Positions 24,959 through 35,145 of a DNA stretch of 64,000 bases are shown one piece after another. Positions within the stretch are counted from its first letter, which is position 1, and the number at the start of each line of letters is the position of its first letter. The stretch lies in contig NZ_CP140255.1 of the NCBI RefSeq assembly GCF_034479615.1, positions 620,001 to 684,000 on the forward strand. Reading direction: 5' to 3'. Both the position numbers and the translations under genes were made by a program. A model generated the notes under the pieces. It searched no databases, was not told where the DNA came from, and was given only the letters and a program-made list of their open reading frames with translations. The stretch is from Vreelandella neptunia (lineage in GTDB: Bacteria > Pseudomonadota > Gammaproteobacteria > Pseudomonadales > Halomonadaceae).

Positions 24959-27520
24959 TTAGATCAGGTCTCGCCACTGATACAACAGCGATAGCGCTTC
25001 CCGCGGCGTTAAGTCATCCATATCGACGTTTTCCAACGCCTCGACCACCGGGTGTGGTGCAGCGGCGAACAGATCGTTTTGCTGCGGTGCGGTTCTCGGT
25101 GCCTGCGCCGTATTATCCACATCGCGCTGCTCCAAACTTATCAGTTTCTCGCGGGCACGCTTAATCACATGGTTGGGTACACCCGCTAATTGCGCCACCT
25201 GCAAACCATAGCTCTGGCTGGCCGGGCCTGTTTCGATGCGGTGCATAAACACAATGCTGTCGCCATGCTCGGTCGCCGTTAGGTGGATATTGGCCACCCC
25301 TTCCATATGCTCAGGCAGCGCCGTCATTTCAAAGTAGTGGGTCGCAAACAGCGTTAGCGCACGCCCTTTGGCCAAATGTTCAGCGCTTGCCCAAGCCAGC
25401 GACAAGCCGTCAAAGGTGCTGGTGCCGCGGCCAATCTCATCCATCAGGATCAAGCTTTGCTGGGTGGCATTATGGAGAATATTAGCCGTTTCGGTCATCT
25501 CGACCATAAAGGTAGAGCGTCCGCCCGCCAAGTCATCCGATGAGCCAATGCGGGTGAATATTCGATCCAGCGGGCCGATCTCGGCGGCGTCGGCGGGCAC
25601 AAAGCTACCGCAATGGGCCAGTAGGGCGATGAGCGCCGTCTGGCGCATATAGGTCGATTTACCGCCCATATTGGGGCCGGTAATAATCAACATATGCTGG
25701 TCAGGGTTGAGCGTCACGTCGTTGGGTACAAAGGGCGTCTCGCTGACCTGCTCGACTACCGGGTGGCGCCCCGCATCAATTTGAATGCCGGTGGATTCAC
25801 TTAGCGTTGGGCGTACCCAGTTCAACGCCTCGGCGCGTTCGGCAAAGGCGCACAGTACGTCCAGCTCGGCTAGCGCTTGAGAGGTGCTTTGTAGCGCGTG
25901 AAGGCTGTTGTTAAGGTCGCCCAGCAGTTGGTCGTAAAGCCATTTTTCGCGAGTGAGCGCACGAGATTTGGCCGATAGCGCCTTATCCTCAAACTCTTTA
26001 AGCTCAGGAATAATAAACCGTTCGGCATTTTTCAGCGTTTGGCGTCGAATATAGTCGGCAGGCGCCTGCTGGGCTTGTGAACGCGGTAGTTCAATGAAGT
26101 AGCCGTGCACCCGGTTGTAGCCCACTTTGAGATTGGCTAGCCCCGTGCGCTCACGCTCGCGAATCTCTAGCTGAATCAGGTAGTCGCCGGCGTTCTCTGC
26201 CATGCCGCGATGCTCATCCAGCTCGGCATCAAAGCCGTCGGCAATTACGCCACCATCGCGGATCACCACCGGCGGATTTTCTACCAGCGCGCGGCTGAGC
26301 ATATCGGCCATTTCTGGGTAGGGGCGAATATGCGGGCGCAGGTTATCCAGCGCGCTGCCGCTCTCAACCTCGCTAAGCTGCTGCTCCAGTTCCGGGAGTG
26401 TTACCAGTGCATCCCGCAGCCGCGCCAAATCGCGTGGACGGGCACTATATAGCGCCACCCGGGCCAAAATGCGCTCCACGTCGCCCACTGCGCTCAACGT
26501 CTCGCGCAGCGGCATATAGGCAGCGTCCAGACTTAGCAGCGCTACCCCCGCATGACGGGCCTGGACAATCTCGCGTTGACGCAGCGGGCGGTTAAGCCAG
26601 CGTTTGAGCAGCCGCGAACCCATGGCTGTGGTACAGGTGTCCAGCACGCTGGCCAGGGTGTTGTCGCTACTGCCGCCCAGGTTGATATCAATTTCCAGAT
26701 TGCGGCGGCTGGCAGCGTCGATCACCACTGCGTCGTCGCGGTTTTCAACGCTGATCGCGGTTACGTGGGGCAGGCGCGAGCGCTGAGTGTCACGGGCGTA
26801 ATCGATTAATACCCCGGCAGCAATCAGCGCGGTGGTTAAGTGTGCACAGCCAAAGCCGCGTAAATCCTGTACTTCAAACTGATCACACAGGCTGCGGGTG
26901 GCGCTTTCCAAATCAAACAGCCACTCGCCCTGGCGGCGCAGGCTGCGCTTTTGTGACCAGGCATCGGGTAGCGTTAGGCTTTCGGGCACCAGCAGCTCGG
27001 CCGGGGAGAGGCGCGTCAGCTCGGCGAGCATTTCGGCTTCGCTGTCTACTTCCAGTACGTTGAAGCGGCCGCTGGAAAGCTCCAGCCAGGCAAGGCCCCA
27101 GCTCTCTTTTCCAGGCGAAACGGATACCAGTACGTTGTCGCGGCGCGCATCGAGCAGCGCTTCATCGTGGAGCGTACCGGGAGTGACAATACGCACCACC
27201 TGGCGCTCAACAGGCCCTTTGCTGGTAGCAGGGTCGCCAATTTGCTCACAAATAGCCACCGACTCGCCGCCGGCGACCAAGCGCGCTAGATAGCCCTCAG
27301 CACTGTGGTAGGGTACGCCCGCCATCGGGATCGGCTTGCCGCCAGACTGCCCGCGCTGGGTGAGGGTAATATCCAGCAGCGCGGCGGCGCGCTTGGCGTC
27401 GTCGAAAAACAGTTCGTAAAAATCCCCCATGCGGTAGAACAGCAGTACCTCGGGGTGCTCGCGCTTGATCTTTAAATATTGCGTGATCATGGGCGTGTTA
27501 GGGGGAATGGCCTGTGACAT
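24959..27520 (-). CDS. mutS: DNA mismatch repair protein MutS
   Basis: Recognises mispairs and small loops and recruits MutL. 853 aa, normal for the family. The N-terminal mismatch-binding domain shows the [15 protein letters not shown] motif (Phe-X-Glu: F-Y-E). Connector, core and clamp domains follow. The C-terminal ATPase has Walker [14 protein letters not shown] (about 614-626), Walker [16 protein letters not shown] and the helix-turn-helix and dimerisation segment at the end. The neighbours fdxA, pncC and recA keep Pseudomonas-like order. Confidence 0.97.
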   Translation of the reverse strand: MSQAIPPNTPMITQYLKIKREHPEVLLFYRMGDFYELFFDDAKRAAALLDITLTQRGQSGGKPIPMAGVPYHSAEGYLARLVAGGESVAICEQIGDPATSKGPVERQVVRIVTPGTLHDEALLDARRDNVLVSVSPGKESWGLAWLELSSGRFNVLEVDSEAEMLAELTRLSPAELLVPESLTLPDAWSQKRSLRRQGEWLFDLESATRSLCDQFEVQDLRGFGCAHLTTALIAAGVLIDYARDTQRSRLPHVTAISVENRDDAVVIDAASRRNLEIDINLGGSSDNTLASVLDTCTTAMGSRLLKRWLNRPLRQREIVQARHAGVALLSLDAAYMPLRETLSAVGDVERILARVALYSARPRDLARLRDALVTLPELEQQLSEVESGSALDNLRPHIRPYPEMADMLSRALVENPPVVIRDGGVIADGFDAELDEHRGMAENAGDYLIQLEIRERERTGLANLKVGYNRVHGYFIELPRSQAQQAPADYIRRQTLKNAERFIIPELKEFEDKALSAKSRALTREKWLYDQLLGDLNNSLHALQSTSQALAELDVLCAFAERAEALNWVRPTLSESTGIQIDAGRHPVVEQVSETPFVPNDVTLNPDQHMLIITGPNMGGKSTYMRQTALIALLAHCGSFVPADAAEIGPLDRIFTRIGSSDDLAGGRSTFMVEMTETANILHNATQQSLILMDEIGRGTSTFDGLSLAWASAEHLAKGRALTLFATHYFEMTALPEHMEGVANIHLTATEHGDSIVFMHRIETGPASQSYGLQVAQLAGVPNHVIKRAREKLISLEQRDVDNTAQAPRTAPQQNDLFAAAPHPVVEALENVDMDDLTPREALSLLYQWRDLI

Positions 27521-27606
27521 GGGCGTCCTGATTGAGCAATTTCTTTGAGAAAGCTAAACGCAGTATTCTACGCTGAACAGACGACTCACTTGAAGGAGCG
27601 ACCATA

Positions 27607-28137
27607 GTGCCCAGCGAAACTAGCCTGAAAAATCTCGATTTAACCCTGTTAGCTCAGCGGCTGGGGCGGCTGTGTAAGCAGCAGGATGTGGAAGTGACCG
27701 CTGCGGAATCATGCACGGGGGGCGGTATTGCCAGCGCCATTACCGAGGTGGCGGGTAGCTCAGCTTATTTCACGACGGGCTATGTAACCTATGCGAATGC
27801 CGCTAAAACTCGCTTACTGGGTGTGCCCGAGACCACGCTGGCCGATCACGGTGCCGTCAGCAAAGAGGTCGTTAAAGCCATGGTGATAGGCGCATGCCGT
27901 GAAAGTGGTGCAGGACTAGCCGTTGCCGTTAGCGGTGTGGCTGGCCCAGATGGCGGTAGCGATGCGAAGCCGGTGGGGACGGTGTGGCTGGCCTGGGGAG
28001 ATACCGCTTCCCAGGAAGCTGAGTGCTTCCACTTTCCTGGAGATCGCTCGGCAGTTCGGGAGCAAGCCGTGCGTCAGGCCTTGGTAGGGCTGGTGGCACG
28101 CCTGAATGCGAGTGAAAAAGCGAGCAAGACGAACTAA
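27607..28137 (+). CDS. pncC: Nicotinamide-nucleotide amidohydrolase (CinA C-terminal family)
   Basis: Hydrolyses nicotinamide mononucleotide to nicotinate mononucleotide and ammonia in the pyridine nucleotide cycle. 176 aa: the stand-alone CinA C-terminal domain without the N-terminal MoaB-like domain. Family motifs AAESCTGGGIASAITEVAGSS, YVTYANAAKT and AVSGVAGPDGG are present; the Ser in ESCTGG is the known catalytic region. The start is GTG, with GAAGGAG at 27592-27598 as ribosome binding site. recA follows after 136 bases with its own promoter. Confidence 0.93.
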   Translation: MPSETSLKNLDLTLLAQRLGRLCKQQDVEVTAAESCTGGGIASAITEVAGSSAYFTTGYVTYANAAKTRLLGVPETTLADHGAVSKEVVKAMVIGACRESGAGLAVAVSGVAGPDGGSDAKPVGTVWLAWGDTASQEAECFHFPGDRSAVREQAVRQALVGLVARLNASEKASKTN

Positions 28138-28236
28138 CCGTAAGAAAAAGGTGCTTAGGCAAAAAAGAGTGTTAAGAAAATAGATGAGAGAAAGCGCGAT
28201 CAAGGATTTGTTTACGGCGTAATCTTTGGCATACTA

Positions 28237-28252
28237 CTGGCTAATTATACAG
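28237..28252 (+). promoter_or_regulatory. LexA-binding site (SOS box) of recA
   Basis: CTGGCTAATTATACAG matches CTG-N10-CAG. It lies 21 bases upstream of the recA ATG and covers the AT-rich TAATTATAC region that is likely the -10 element, so bound LexA would block transcription. Confidence 0.85.
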
Positions 28253-28273
28253 CTTGTTATGAGGAATCTCTGA

Positions 28274-29347
28274 ATGGCTCAGGATGACAACCGCACTAAA
28301 GCGCTAAACGCTGCACTCACCCAAATCGACCGTCAGTTCGGCAAGGGCACCGTCATGCGTCTAGGCGACGCGCCGCGTGTCGTCATGCCGTCGGTTTCCA
28401 CCGGTTCATTGGGTCTGGATATCGCCCTCGGCATCGGCGGCCTGCCGTTTGGCCGTGTGTGTGAGATCTTCGGCCCGGAGTCGTCGGGTAAAACGACCCT
28501 GACCCTTTCGGTGATTGCTCAGGCGCAGAAGCAGGGCAAAGTGTGTGCCTTCGTGGATGCCGAACACGCCCTTGACCCCAGCTACGCAGAAAAACTGGGT
28601 GTTAATCTGGATGACCTGCTGGTTTCCCAGCCGGATACCGGCGAGCAGGCGCTGGAAATTACCGACATGCTGGTTCGCTCCGGCGGTGTTGATGTGATCG
28701 TTATCGACTCGGTCGCAGCTCTAACGCCGCGGGCTGAAATCGAAGGCGAAATGGGTGATTCCCACGTTGGCCTGCAGGCGCGTTTGATGTCTCAGGCGCT
28801 GCGTAAAATCACCGGTAATATCAAAAACGCCAACTGTTTGGTGATCTTCATCAACCAGATCCGCATGAAGATCGGCGTCATGTTTGGTAGCCCCGAAACC
28901 ACTACCGGCGGTAACGCGCTGAAGTTCTATGCCAGCGTGCGTCTGGATATTCGTCGTACCGGCTCGGTGAAAGTGGGTGATGAAGTCACCGGTAACGAAA
29001 CCCGCGTGAAAGTAGTCAAAAACAAGGTGGCGCCGCCGTTCCGTCAAGCTGAATTCCAGATTCTTTACGGTAAGGGTATCTACCACGCCGGTGAGGTCAT
29101 CGACCTGGGCGTGCAGTGCAACCTGGTCGACAAAGCCGGTGCCTGGTACAGCTATAAAGGTAAGAAAATCGGTCAGGGTAAAGCCAATTCAGCGCTCTAT
29201 CTGGAAGAGCACCCGGAGATCATGCTCGAAATCGAAACACAGATTCGTGAACAGCTCCTGGCCAAGCCCGATCCTAAAAAGGAGAAGGAAGATGCACCTG
29301 CCGAAGCAGCGGCAGAGCTGGATGCGGGTGATGACGATCTGCTTTAA
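28274..29347 (+). CDS. recA: Recombinase RecA
   Basis: DNA strand-exchange protein and co-protease that triggers LexA self-cleavage. 357 aa. Walker [11 protein letters not shown] (residues 67-76), Walker [13 protein letters not shown], loop L1 [18 protein letters not shown], loop L2 around [20 protein letters not shown]. The last 25 residues are very acidic ([20 protein letters not shown]), as usual. GAGGAA precedes the ATG, and the LexA box at 28237-28252 sits in the promoter. recX follows after 39 bases. Confidence 0.98.
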   Translation: MAQDDNRTKALNAALTQIDRQFGKGTVMRLGDAPRVVMPSVSTGSLGLDIALGIGGLPFGRVCEIFGPESSGKTTLTLSVIAQAQKQGKVCAFVDAEHALDPSYAEKLGVNLDDLLVSQPDTGEQALEITDMLVRSGGVDVIVIDSVAALTPRAEIEGEMGDSHVGLQARLMSQALRKITGNIKNANCLVIFINQIRMKIGVMFGSPETTTGGNALKFYASVRLDIRRTGSVKVGDEVTGNETRVKVVKNKVAPPFRQAEFQILYGKGIYHAGEVIDLGVQCNLVDKAGAWYSYKGKKIGQGKANSALYLEEHPEIMLEIETQIREQLLAKPDPKKEKEDAPAEAAAELDAGDDDLL

Positions 29348-29386
29348 GCCGATTCTACCCAAGCCGACGATGTCCAAGACAAACTG

Positions 29387-29851
29387 ATGGCATTCACCTC
29401 CCAGCGTGATGCCACGCCCCGTGATATCGCTATTGGCTTACTGGCTCGGCGCGAATACTCCCGCGCCGAGCTCGCCCAGCGCCTGAAGAAAAAATCCTTC
29501 GACGATGCCGCTATTGATGAATGCTTGGATGCCTTGGTTGAGCAAGGGCTGCAGTCTGACGGGCGCTTTGCGGCCAGTTTCGTGCGCTCGCGCATTCTGC
29601 GTGGCCAGGGCGTGATTCGTATTAAAGGCGAGTTGCGCCAACGCGGTGTTGACCAGGAAACCCTTACTGCCGCTTTTGAAGAGGTGGAGGAGGGCGAGCA
29701 GGTCGACTGGTTTGAGCTGGCCAGGGAAACCCTGGCGCGGCGGTTTGATAGCCCCGGCGAGACGCCGAAAGAGCGCGCTAGGCGCGAACGCTTTCTCGCC
29801 AGTCGCGGCTTCGATTTCGAACAAATTCGCTACGCGCTCTCCTGTCTTTAA
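29387..29851 (+). CDS. recX: Regulatory protein RecX
   Basis: Inhibits RecA filament extension, acting as brake on recombination and SOS. 154 aa, alpha-helical with three repeated three-helix units; motifs AIGLLARREYSRAELAQRL, CLDALVEQGLQSDGRFA, SRILRGQGVIRIKGELRQRG. It follows recA closely with no clear terminator between, so co-transcription and SOS induction are likely. Confidence 0.95.
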   Translation: MAFTSQRDATPRDIAIGLLARREYSRAELAQRLKKKSFDDAAIDECLDALVEQGLQSDGRFAASFVRSRILRGQGVIRIKGELRQRGVDQETLTAAFEEVEEGEQVDWFELARETLARRFDSPGETPKERARRERFLASRGFDFEQIRYALSCL

Positions 29852-30065
29852 TACGTTTTCCCCAGCCTGTAAAAATCCCCCTCTTACATTTCTAATGGCG
29901 CTCTAATACGCTTGTTCACCTGGTTGACCACACCGCTGATTTCCTTTCTGCCACTAAGTGCGGCTTTAGTCGTTTGACAACTGCGCTATAATGGCTGCTT
30001 TGCGACCCCTGAGGGTAGCGGCAACAGCGCCCTGGGACATCACGCTTTCTTGTTACGGATACCCT

Positions 30066-32675
30066 ATGAAAAGCGCAGAGATTAGACAGGCCTTTCTTTC
30101 CTTCTTCGAAGAGCAGGGGCACACGATTGTACCCACCAGCTCCTTAGTGCCGGGCAACGACCCGACGCTGCTGTTTACCAATGCCGGTATGGTGCCGTTT
30201 AAAGATGTGTTTCTAGGCCGCGACCCGCGTCCTTACGTGCGCGCCACCTCTGCGCAGCGCTGCGTTCGTGCAGGCGGTAAGCATAATGATTTAGACAACG
30301 TCGGCTATACCGCGCGCCACCACACCTTCTTTGAGATGCTGGGTAACTTCAGCTTTGGCGACTACTTCAAGCGCGACGCCATTCGCTTTGCCTGGGTGTT
30401 TTTAACCGAAACGCTGGGGCTCCCCAAAGACAAGCTGTGGGTAACGGTACACATCAGCGATGACGAAGCTGAGCGCATCTGGAAAGATGAGATCGGCATC
30501 GACCCTGAGCGCTTCTCCAAGCTGGATGAAGATAATTTCTGGCAGATGGGCGACACCGGCCCCTGTGGCCCCAGTTCGGAAATCTTCTTTGATCACGGCC
30601 CTGAGGTTTGGGGCGGCCCGCCGGGCAGCCCGGAAGAAGACGGCGACCGCTACATCGAAATCTGGAACCTGGTGTTCATGCAGTTTGATCGCGATGCCCA
30701 GGGCACGCTCAACCCGCTGCCCAAGCCCTCCATCGATACTGGTATGGGGCTGGAGCGTGTTGCTGCCGTGATGCAGGGCGTGCACTCCAACTATGAGATC
30801 GACCTGTTCCAGAACCTGCTGCAGGCTGCAGCTAAAGCGACCGGACACCCTGATACTGCTACGCCCTCGCTGCGCGTGATTGCCGATCATATCCGCTCCT
30901 GTGCCTTCCTGATTGCCGATGGCGTGCTGCCTTCCAACGAAGGGCGCGGCTATGTACTGCGTCGAATCATTCGCCGCGCGATTCGGCACGGCCATAAGCT
31001 GGGCGCAGTAGAGCCGTTCTTCCACAAGCTGGTTGAGGCGCTGGATGCGGAGATGGGCGATGCCTATCCGGAGCTACGTGAAGCGAGTGATCAAATTGCC
31101 CGTGTACTGCTAAAAGAAGAAGAGCAGTTTGCACGCACCCTGGATCACGGTATGGGGCTCTTAAATGCGGCTCTGGCCGAGCTGGATGGCAAGGTGCTGC
31201 CCGGTGAGACGGTGTTTAAGCTTTACGACACCTACGGCTTTCCCTTCGATCTCACCGCCGATGTTTGTCGTGAGCGCGGCGTTAGCCTGGACGAAGATGG
31301 CTTTCAGCAGGCGTTAGAGGCCCAGCGTGAACGCGCGCGGGCGGCAAGCCAGTTTGGCGCCGACTACAGCGCTTCCATCGAGCTGGAGGGTGAAACGGCC
31401 TTTACCGGCTACGACCGCTTGGAAGATCAGGCCAAGGTAACCGCGCTGGTCGACAGCGAAGGCAATGCACTGGCCGCGCTGGAAGCGGGGCAGAAGGGTG
31501 TCGTGGTACTAGACCGTACGCCATTTTACGGCGAGTCAGGCGGGCAGGTGGGCGATACCGGCTACCTGTACGTTGACGGCGGCCGTTTCCAGGTCACTGA
31601 TACCCAAAAGCAGAGCGGCCATCATCTTCACCAGGGCGTGATGGTGGAAGGCTCGCTAAGCGTCGGTGCCAGTGTGCGCGGTGAAGTGGACGCCAGCCTG
31701 CGTACAGCCACCCTCCGCAATCACTCGGCCACCCATCTGCTGCATCAAGCGCTGCGTATGGTGTTGGGTGATCACGTGCAGCAAAAAGGCTCGCTGGTTA
31801 ACGCCGAGCGCCTGCGCTTCGACTTTAGCCACTTCGAGCCGATGACCGCCGAGCAGCTGGCGGAAGTCGAGCGGCTGGTCAACGAACAGATCTTGGCCAA
31901 CGCGCCGACCAAGATCGAACAGATGAGCCTGGATCAAGCCAAGGCCAAGGGCGCAGCAGCGCTGTTTGAGGCCAAGTACGCCGAGAACGTGCGGGTACTG
32001 ACCATTGGCGCCGACGACTTCTCTATCGAATTGTGCGGTGGTACCCATGTGGCACGCAGCGGTGATATTGGCTGCTGCCATGTGATGAGCGAAGTGGGCA
32101 TTGCTTCCGGTGTGCGCCGCATCGAAGCGATTACCGGCGAAAATGCGCTGGCCTACTTCCGCGAGCAGGAAGCCCGCCTCGAACGCTTGGGTGAACGCTT
32201 GAAGACCAAGCCCGAACAGGTTGAAGCGCGGGTAGAATCACTGGTTGAGCGCAACCGTAGCCTGGAAAAAGAACTTGAGCAGCTCAAGGCCAAGCTAGCC
32301 AGCGCGGCAGGTAGCGATATGCTCAGCCAGGTGCAGGAGATCAACGGCGTTAAGCTGCTGGCGACGCAGCTGGATGGCGTGTCAGGCAAAGATCTACGCG
32401 GCGTCCTTGATCAGCTTAAGAACAAGCTAAGCTCTGGGGTGATTATCCTCGGCGTTGCCGATCAGGCGGCGGGCAAAGTGAGCCTGATTGCTGGGGTGAC
32501 CCAGGATCTGACCGGCCGAGTGAAAGCCGGTGAGCTGGTTAACCATGTTGCTTCCCAGGTGGGAGGGAAGGGCGGCGGCCGCCCCGACATGGCCCAAGCG
32601 GGAGGTAGTCAACCCGACGCCCTGCCGGATGCGTTGAAGAGCGTACCGGTATGGTTGGAAAACGTTCTTAGCTAA
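30066..32675 (+). CDS. alaS: Alanyl-tRNA synthetase
   Basis: Charges tRNA-Ala and clears mischarged Ser and Gly. About 869 aa from the ATG at 30066, which gives the standard N-terminus [19 protein letters not shown]. In-frame codons upstream to 29991 are non-conserved and were left out. Catalytic core: [33 protein letters not shown]. Editing domain zinc ligands: HSATHLLHQ and [14 protein letters not shown] coiled coil and DHHA1 domain follow, with [12 protein letters not shown] near the end. Precedes lysC-csrA, as in pseudomonads. Confidence 0.97.
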   Translation: MKSAEIRQAFLSFFEEQGHTIVPTSSLVPGNDPTLLFTNAGMVPFKDVFLGRDPRPYVRATSAQRCVRAGGKHNDLDNVGYTARHHTFFEMLGNFSFGDYFKRDAIRFAWVFLTETLGLPKDKLWVTVHISDDEAERIWKDEIGIDPERFSKLDEDNFWQMGDTGPCGPSSEIFFDHGPEVWGGPPGSPEEDGDRYIEIWNLVFMQFDRDAQGTLNPLPKPSIDTGMGLERVAAVMQGVHSNYEIDLFQNLLQAAAKATGHPDTATPSLRVIADHIRSCAFLIADGVLPSNEGRGYVLRRIIRRAIRHGHKLGAVEPFFHKLVEALDAEMGDAYPELREASDQIARVLLKEEEQFARTLDHGMGLLNAALAELDGKVLPGETVFKLYDTYGFPFDLTADVCRERGVSLDEDGFQQALEAQRERARAASQFGADYSASIELEGETAFTGYDRLEDQAKVTALVDSEGNALAALEAGQKGVVVLDRTPFYGESGGQVGDTGYLYVDGGRFQVTDTQKQSGHHLHQGVMVEGSLSVGASVRGEVDASLRTATLRNHSATHLLHQALRMVLGDHVQQKGSLVNAERLRFDFSHFEPMTAEQLAEVERLVNEQILANAPTKIEQMSLDQAKAKGAAALFEAKYAENVRVLTIGADDFSIELCGGTHVARSGDIGCCHVMSEVGIASGVRRIEAITGENALAYFREQEARLERLGERLKTKPEQVEARVESLVERNRSLEKELEQLKAKLASAAGSDMLSQVQEINGVKLLATQLDGVSGKDLRGVLDQLKNKLSSGVIILGVADQAAGKVSLIAGVTQDLTGRVKAGELVNHVASQVGGKGGGRPDMAQAGGSQPDALPDALKSVPVWLENVLS

Positions 32676-32680
32676 ACCTT

Positions 32681-32715
32681 AAGGCCGGTGGCATTATTGC
32701 TACCGGCCTTATTAT
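32681..32715 (+). terminator. Terminator after alaS
   Basis: AAGGCCGGT (32681-32689) pairs with ACCGGCCTT (32702-32710); the loop is about 12 bases and a T-rich run (ATTATTTATT) follows. Separates alaS from lysC. Confidence 0.75.
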
Positions 32716-32774
32716 TTATTTAAAACTGATGACACTTTCACCCTCCATTCCCGAACGCATAGGAAAAACGGCAT

Positions 32775-34025
32775 ATGGCACTATACGTACAGAAGTTCGG
32801 CGGCACTTCGGTGGGCTCTGTCGAGCGTATCAAGGCCGTAGCGGAAAAGGTTAAGGGTTTCCGCGATCAAGGCCACCAGGTAGTGGTCGTGGTCTCCGCC
32901 ATGAGCGGCGAAACTAACCGCCTTACCGATATGGCCCAGGCGCTTAACGACGATCCCGCACCGCGCGAGATGGACATGCTGCTGTCGACCGGCGAGCAGG
33001 TCACTATTTCACTGCTCGCCATGGCGCTTCAGCAAATCGGTGTGCCAGCCACTTCGCACACTGGCGCCCAGGTAGGTATTCATACCGATAGCGCCTATAC
33101 CAAAGCGCGTATCCAGCGCATTGAAACCGAAGACCTAAAGGCCGACCTGGAAGCAGGGCAGGTAGTGGTCGTAGCCGGTTTCCAAGGGGTCGATGAAGAC
33201 GGCAATATCACTACCCTGGGTCGCGGTGGCTCCGACACTACTGGGGTAGCCCTTGCTGCCGCGTTAGGTGCAGATGAGTGCCAGATTTACACCGATGTGG
33301 ATGGGGTATACACCACCGACCCCCGTGTCTGCTCCAAAGCCCAGCGTTTATCGAGCATTACCGTGGAAGAGATGCTGGAGCTGGCCAGCCTCGGCTCTAA
33401 AGTGCTGCAGATTCGCGCGGTAGAGTTTGCGGGTAAATACAACGTGCCCCTGCGGGTGCTGTCGAGCTTTGAAGATGGCCCCGGTACCCTAATTGTTGCA
33501 GAAGCAGACCAAGACGAGGACGCTATGGAAGAACCACTGATCTCCGGTATCGCTTTTACCAAAAATGAAGCAAAATTAACCCTGCTCAATACCCCGGACG
33601 TGCCGGGTGTCGCATCGCGCATCCTAGGTCCTATTGCCGATGCCAATATCGAAGTTGATATGATTGTGCAGAACGTGGCGCCGGCCGGTGACTATACCGA
33701 CTTTACCTTTACGGTTGCTAAGGGCGACTATAAGGCCACTAAAAAGCTGCTTGAAGAGACGGTGATCCCTGATTTAGGTGGCGGTGAGCTGCGTGGCGAT
33801 GACAATATTGCTAAGGTTTCTTTAGTGGGTGTGGGTATGCGTTCTCACGCTGGCGTGGCGTCAAAAATGTTCCGCGTTCTCGCCGACGAAAACGTCAATA
33901 TCCGTATGGTCTCCACCTCTGAGATTAAAATCTCGGTCGTTATTGATGAGAAGCATATGGAGCTGGCTGTTAACGCATTACACAAAGCTTTTGGTTTAGA
34001 TAAGGCAGATATCGAATCTGAATAA
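32775..34025 (+). CDS. lysC: Aspartate kinase
   Basis: Phosphorylates aspartate, the first step to lysine, threonine, methionine and, in halophiles, ectoine. 416 aa. The kinase domain starts with [16 protein letters not shown] and has [18 protein letters not shown]. Two C-terminal ACT domains (about 265-410) contain the feedback region, with [15 protein letters not shown] and [15 protein letters not shown]. It is not fused to homoserine dehydrogenase. No ectoine genes lie beside it, so a dedicated role in osmolyte synthesis cannot be argued from context. Confidence 0.96.
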   Translation: MALYVQKFGGTSVGSVERIKAVAEKVKGFRDQGHQVVVVVSAMSGETNRLTDMAQALNDDPAPREMDMLLSTGEQVTISLLAMALQQIGVPATSHTGAQVGIHTDSAYTKARIQRIETEDLKADLEAGQVVVVAGFQGVDEDGNITTLGRGGSDTTGVALAAALGADECQIYTDVDGVYTTDPRVCSKAQRLSSITVEEMLELASLGSKVLQIRAVEFAGKYNVPLRVLSSFEDGPGTLIVAEADQDEDAMEEPLISGIAFTKNEAKLTLLNTPDVPGVASRILGPIADANIEVDMIVQNVAPAGDYTDFTFTVAKGDYKATKKLLEETVIPDLGGGELRGDDNIAKVSLVGVGMRSHAGVASKMFRVLADENVNIRMVSTSEIKISVVIDEKHMELAVNALHKAFGLDKADIESE

Positions 34026-34219
34026 CATTTATGCCTTAAACCTTCTACGCTGAAGGGGTACTTGCTGCCGTGTGGTGGTGAGCTTTCTTTCAACGGGAGG
34101 TATAAGGTGTCATGGAGCCGGAGTCTTTGGTGATAGGCAACGCTATGCCGCATAATGGCGTAGTGTTGCCCCCGGCTGACATATCCCGTTGCATAAAACG
34201 TCTGAAAAGGAGATCAGCC

Positions 34220-34408
34220 ATGCTCATCCTAACTCGCCGTGTTGGCGAAACCCTGATGATCGGTGATGAAATCACCGTCACCGTGCTAGGTGTGAAAGGC
34301 AATCAAGTACGTATTGGCGTTAATGCGCCTAAAGATGTGGCAGTTCACCGTGAAGAGATTTACCAGCGTATTCAGCGTGAACGAAACAGTGAAAACGAAG
34401 TGGAATAA
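34220..34408 (+). CDS. csrA: Carbon storage regulator CsrA (RsmA)
   Basis: Small RNA-binding dimer that represses or stabilises mRNAs through GGA sites and is antagonised by RsmZ/CsrB-type RNAs; the predicted decoy RNA is at 24026-24193. 62 aa. [17 protein letters not shown] begins strand 1 with the RNA-contacting residues L4 and R6, and [13 protein letters not shown] carries R44-type contacts. AAAAGGAG (34206-34212 region) lies about 8 bases before the ATG and itself contains GGA, which would fit autorepression. The same frame is open back to an ATG at 34112, a less likely start. Flanked by lysC and tRNA-Ser, as in Pseudomonas. Confidence 0.96.
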   Translation: MLILTRRVGETLMIGDEITVTVLGVKGNQVRIGVNAPKDVAVHREEIYQRIQRERNSENEVE

Positions 34409-34541
34409 GACTTGCGGGCTTGCATAATGACTCAATGCTCAAGGCGTAAGATTATATGTAAGATATGGCCGGTGCGAAAAAAATCCGTATAGGACTAGAC
34501 ACAAGTAGGCTAAATCGGTAATATTCGCGCCGTGCCGTTAA

Positions 34542-34634
34542 GGAGAGGTGGCCGAGTGGCTGAAGGCGCTCCCCTGCTAAGGGAGTATAGGGTTTATAGC
34601 CCTATCGAGGGTTCGAATCCCTCTCTCTCCGCCA
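34542..34634 (+). tRNA. tRNA-Ser (anticodon GCU)
   Basis: 93 nt with encoded CCA. The acceptor begins GGAGAGG and closes with CTCTCC before G-CCA. The anticodon loop is CTGCTAA (anticodon GCT), the long variable arm TAGGGTTTATAGCCCTA is typical of type II tRNA, and the T loop is GGGTTCGAATCCC. Lies downstream of csrA. Confidence 0.97.
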
Positions 34635-34694
34635 ACCGCATGGCCAGTACTTAGCTAGTAAGTGGTATTTAGTGAGTATGTGGTCACAAGGTAT

Positions 34695-34771
34695 GCGCCC
34701 GTAGCTCAGCTGGATAGAGTACCTGACTACGAATCAGGGGGTCGGAGGTTCGAATCCTCCCGGGCGCGCCA
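34695..34771 (+). tRNA. tRNA-Arg (anticodon ACG), copy 1
   Basis: 77 nt with encoded CCA. Acceptor GCGCCCG / CGGGCGC, D arm AGCTCAGCTGGATAGAGT, anticodon arm CTGACTACGAATCAG with ACG (A34 expected to become inosine by TadA), T arm GGAGGTTCGAATCCTCC. Identical to copy 2. Confidence 0.97.
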
Positions 34772-34891
34772 CCTTACTATAGAAGCAGATGTTCGATAAA
34801 AGCAGGTGTTAGTCATCTGTTGGTTAAAGCATTAAAAGTGCGAACAGCACATTGAAAATGTAAGCGCTAAAAACGTTAGACGCAACATTAC

Positions 34892-34968
34892 GCGCCCGTA
34901 GCTCAGCTGGATAGAGTACCTGACTACGAATCAGGGGGTCGGAGGTTCGAATCCTCCCGGGCGCGCCA
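34892..34968 (+). tRNA. tRNA-Arg (anticodon ACG), copy 2
   Basis: Exact copy of the gene at 34695-34771, 120 bases further on. The spacer between the two copies differs from the flanks and looks unrelated. Followed at once by the terminator at 34975-35005. Confidence 0.97.
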
Positions 34969-34974
34969 GATTCC

Positions 34975-35005
34975 AAAACCCGCTCTCTTATTGAGAGCGG
35001 GTTTT
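34975..35005 (+). terminator. Terminator of the tRNA cluster
   Basis: CCCGCTCTC (34979-34987) and GAGAGCGGG (34993-35001) with a 5-base loop; flanking A4 and T4 extend the stem and supply the uridine run. Confidence 0.9.
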
Positions 35006-35078
35006 CTGTTTCCAGCCTGACCGGCAGTTTCTAGCCTGACCGGAAGTAGCTCGCGCCCCGGTCTTGCGATCGTGTGTA

Positions 35079-35111
35079 GCGCCCCCGCTTTGCGGTAGGG
35101 CGCTTTTTTTT
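35079..35111 (+). terminator. Second plus-strand terminator between the tRNAs and dusC
   Basis: GCGCCC (35079-35084) pairs with GGGCGC (35098-35103); an inner CCGC-TTT-GCGG hairpin sits in the loop and T8 follows. There is no matching T run for the minus strand, so it is not the dusC terminator. It may be a back-up for the tRNA transcript. Confidence 0.75.
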
Positions 35112-35145
35112 GCCTGTTGATTGGGTAGGTGTGATCGAGAGGGGG

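Noticed and set aside
29991..30065. N-terminal extension of alaS
   Set aside because: The conserved protein starts at [10 protein letters not shown] (30066); the upstream in-frame codons are leader sequence.
34112..34219. Extended start of csrA as the main start
   Set aside because: CsrA invariably begins MLILTRR, with a good ribosome binding site at 34206-34212; the longer form is mentioned only as a possibility.
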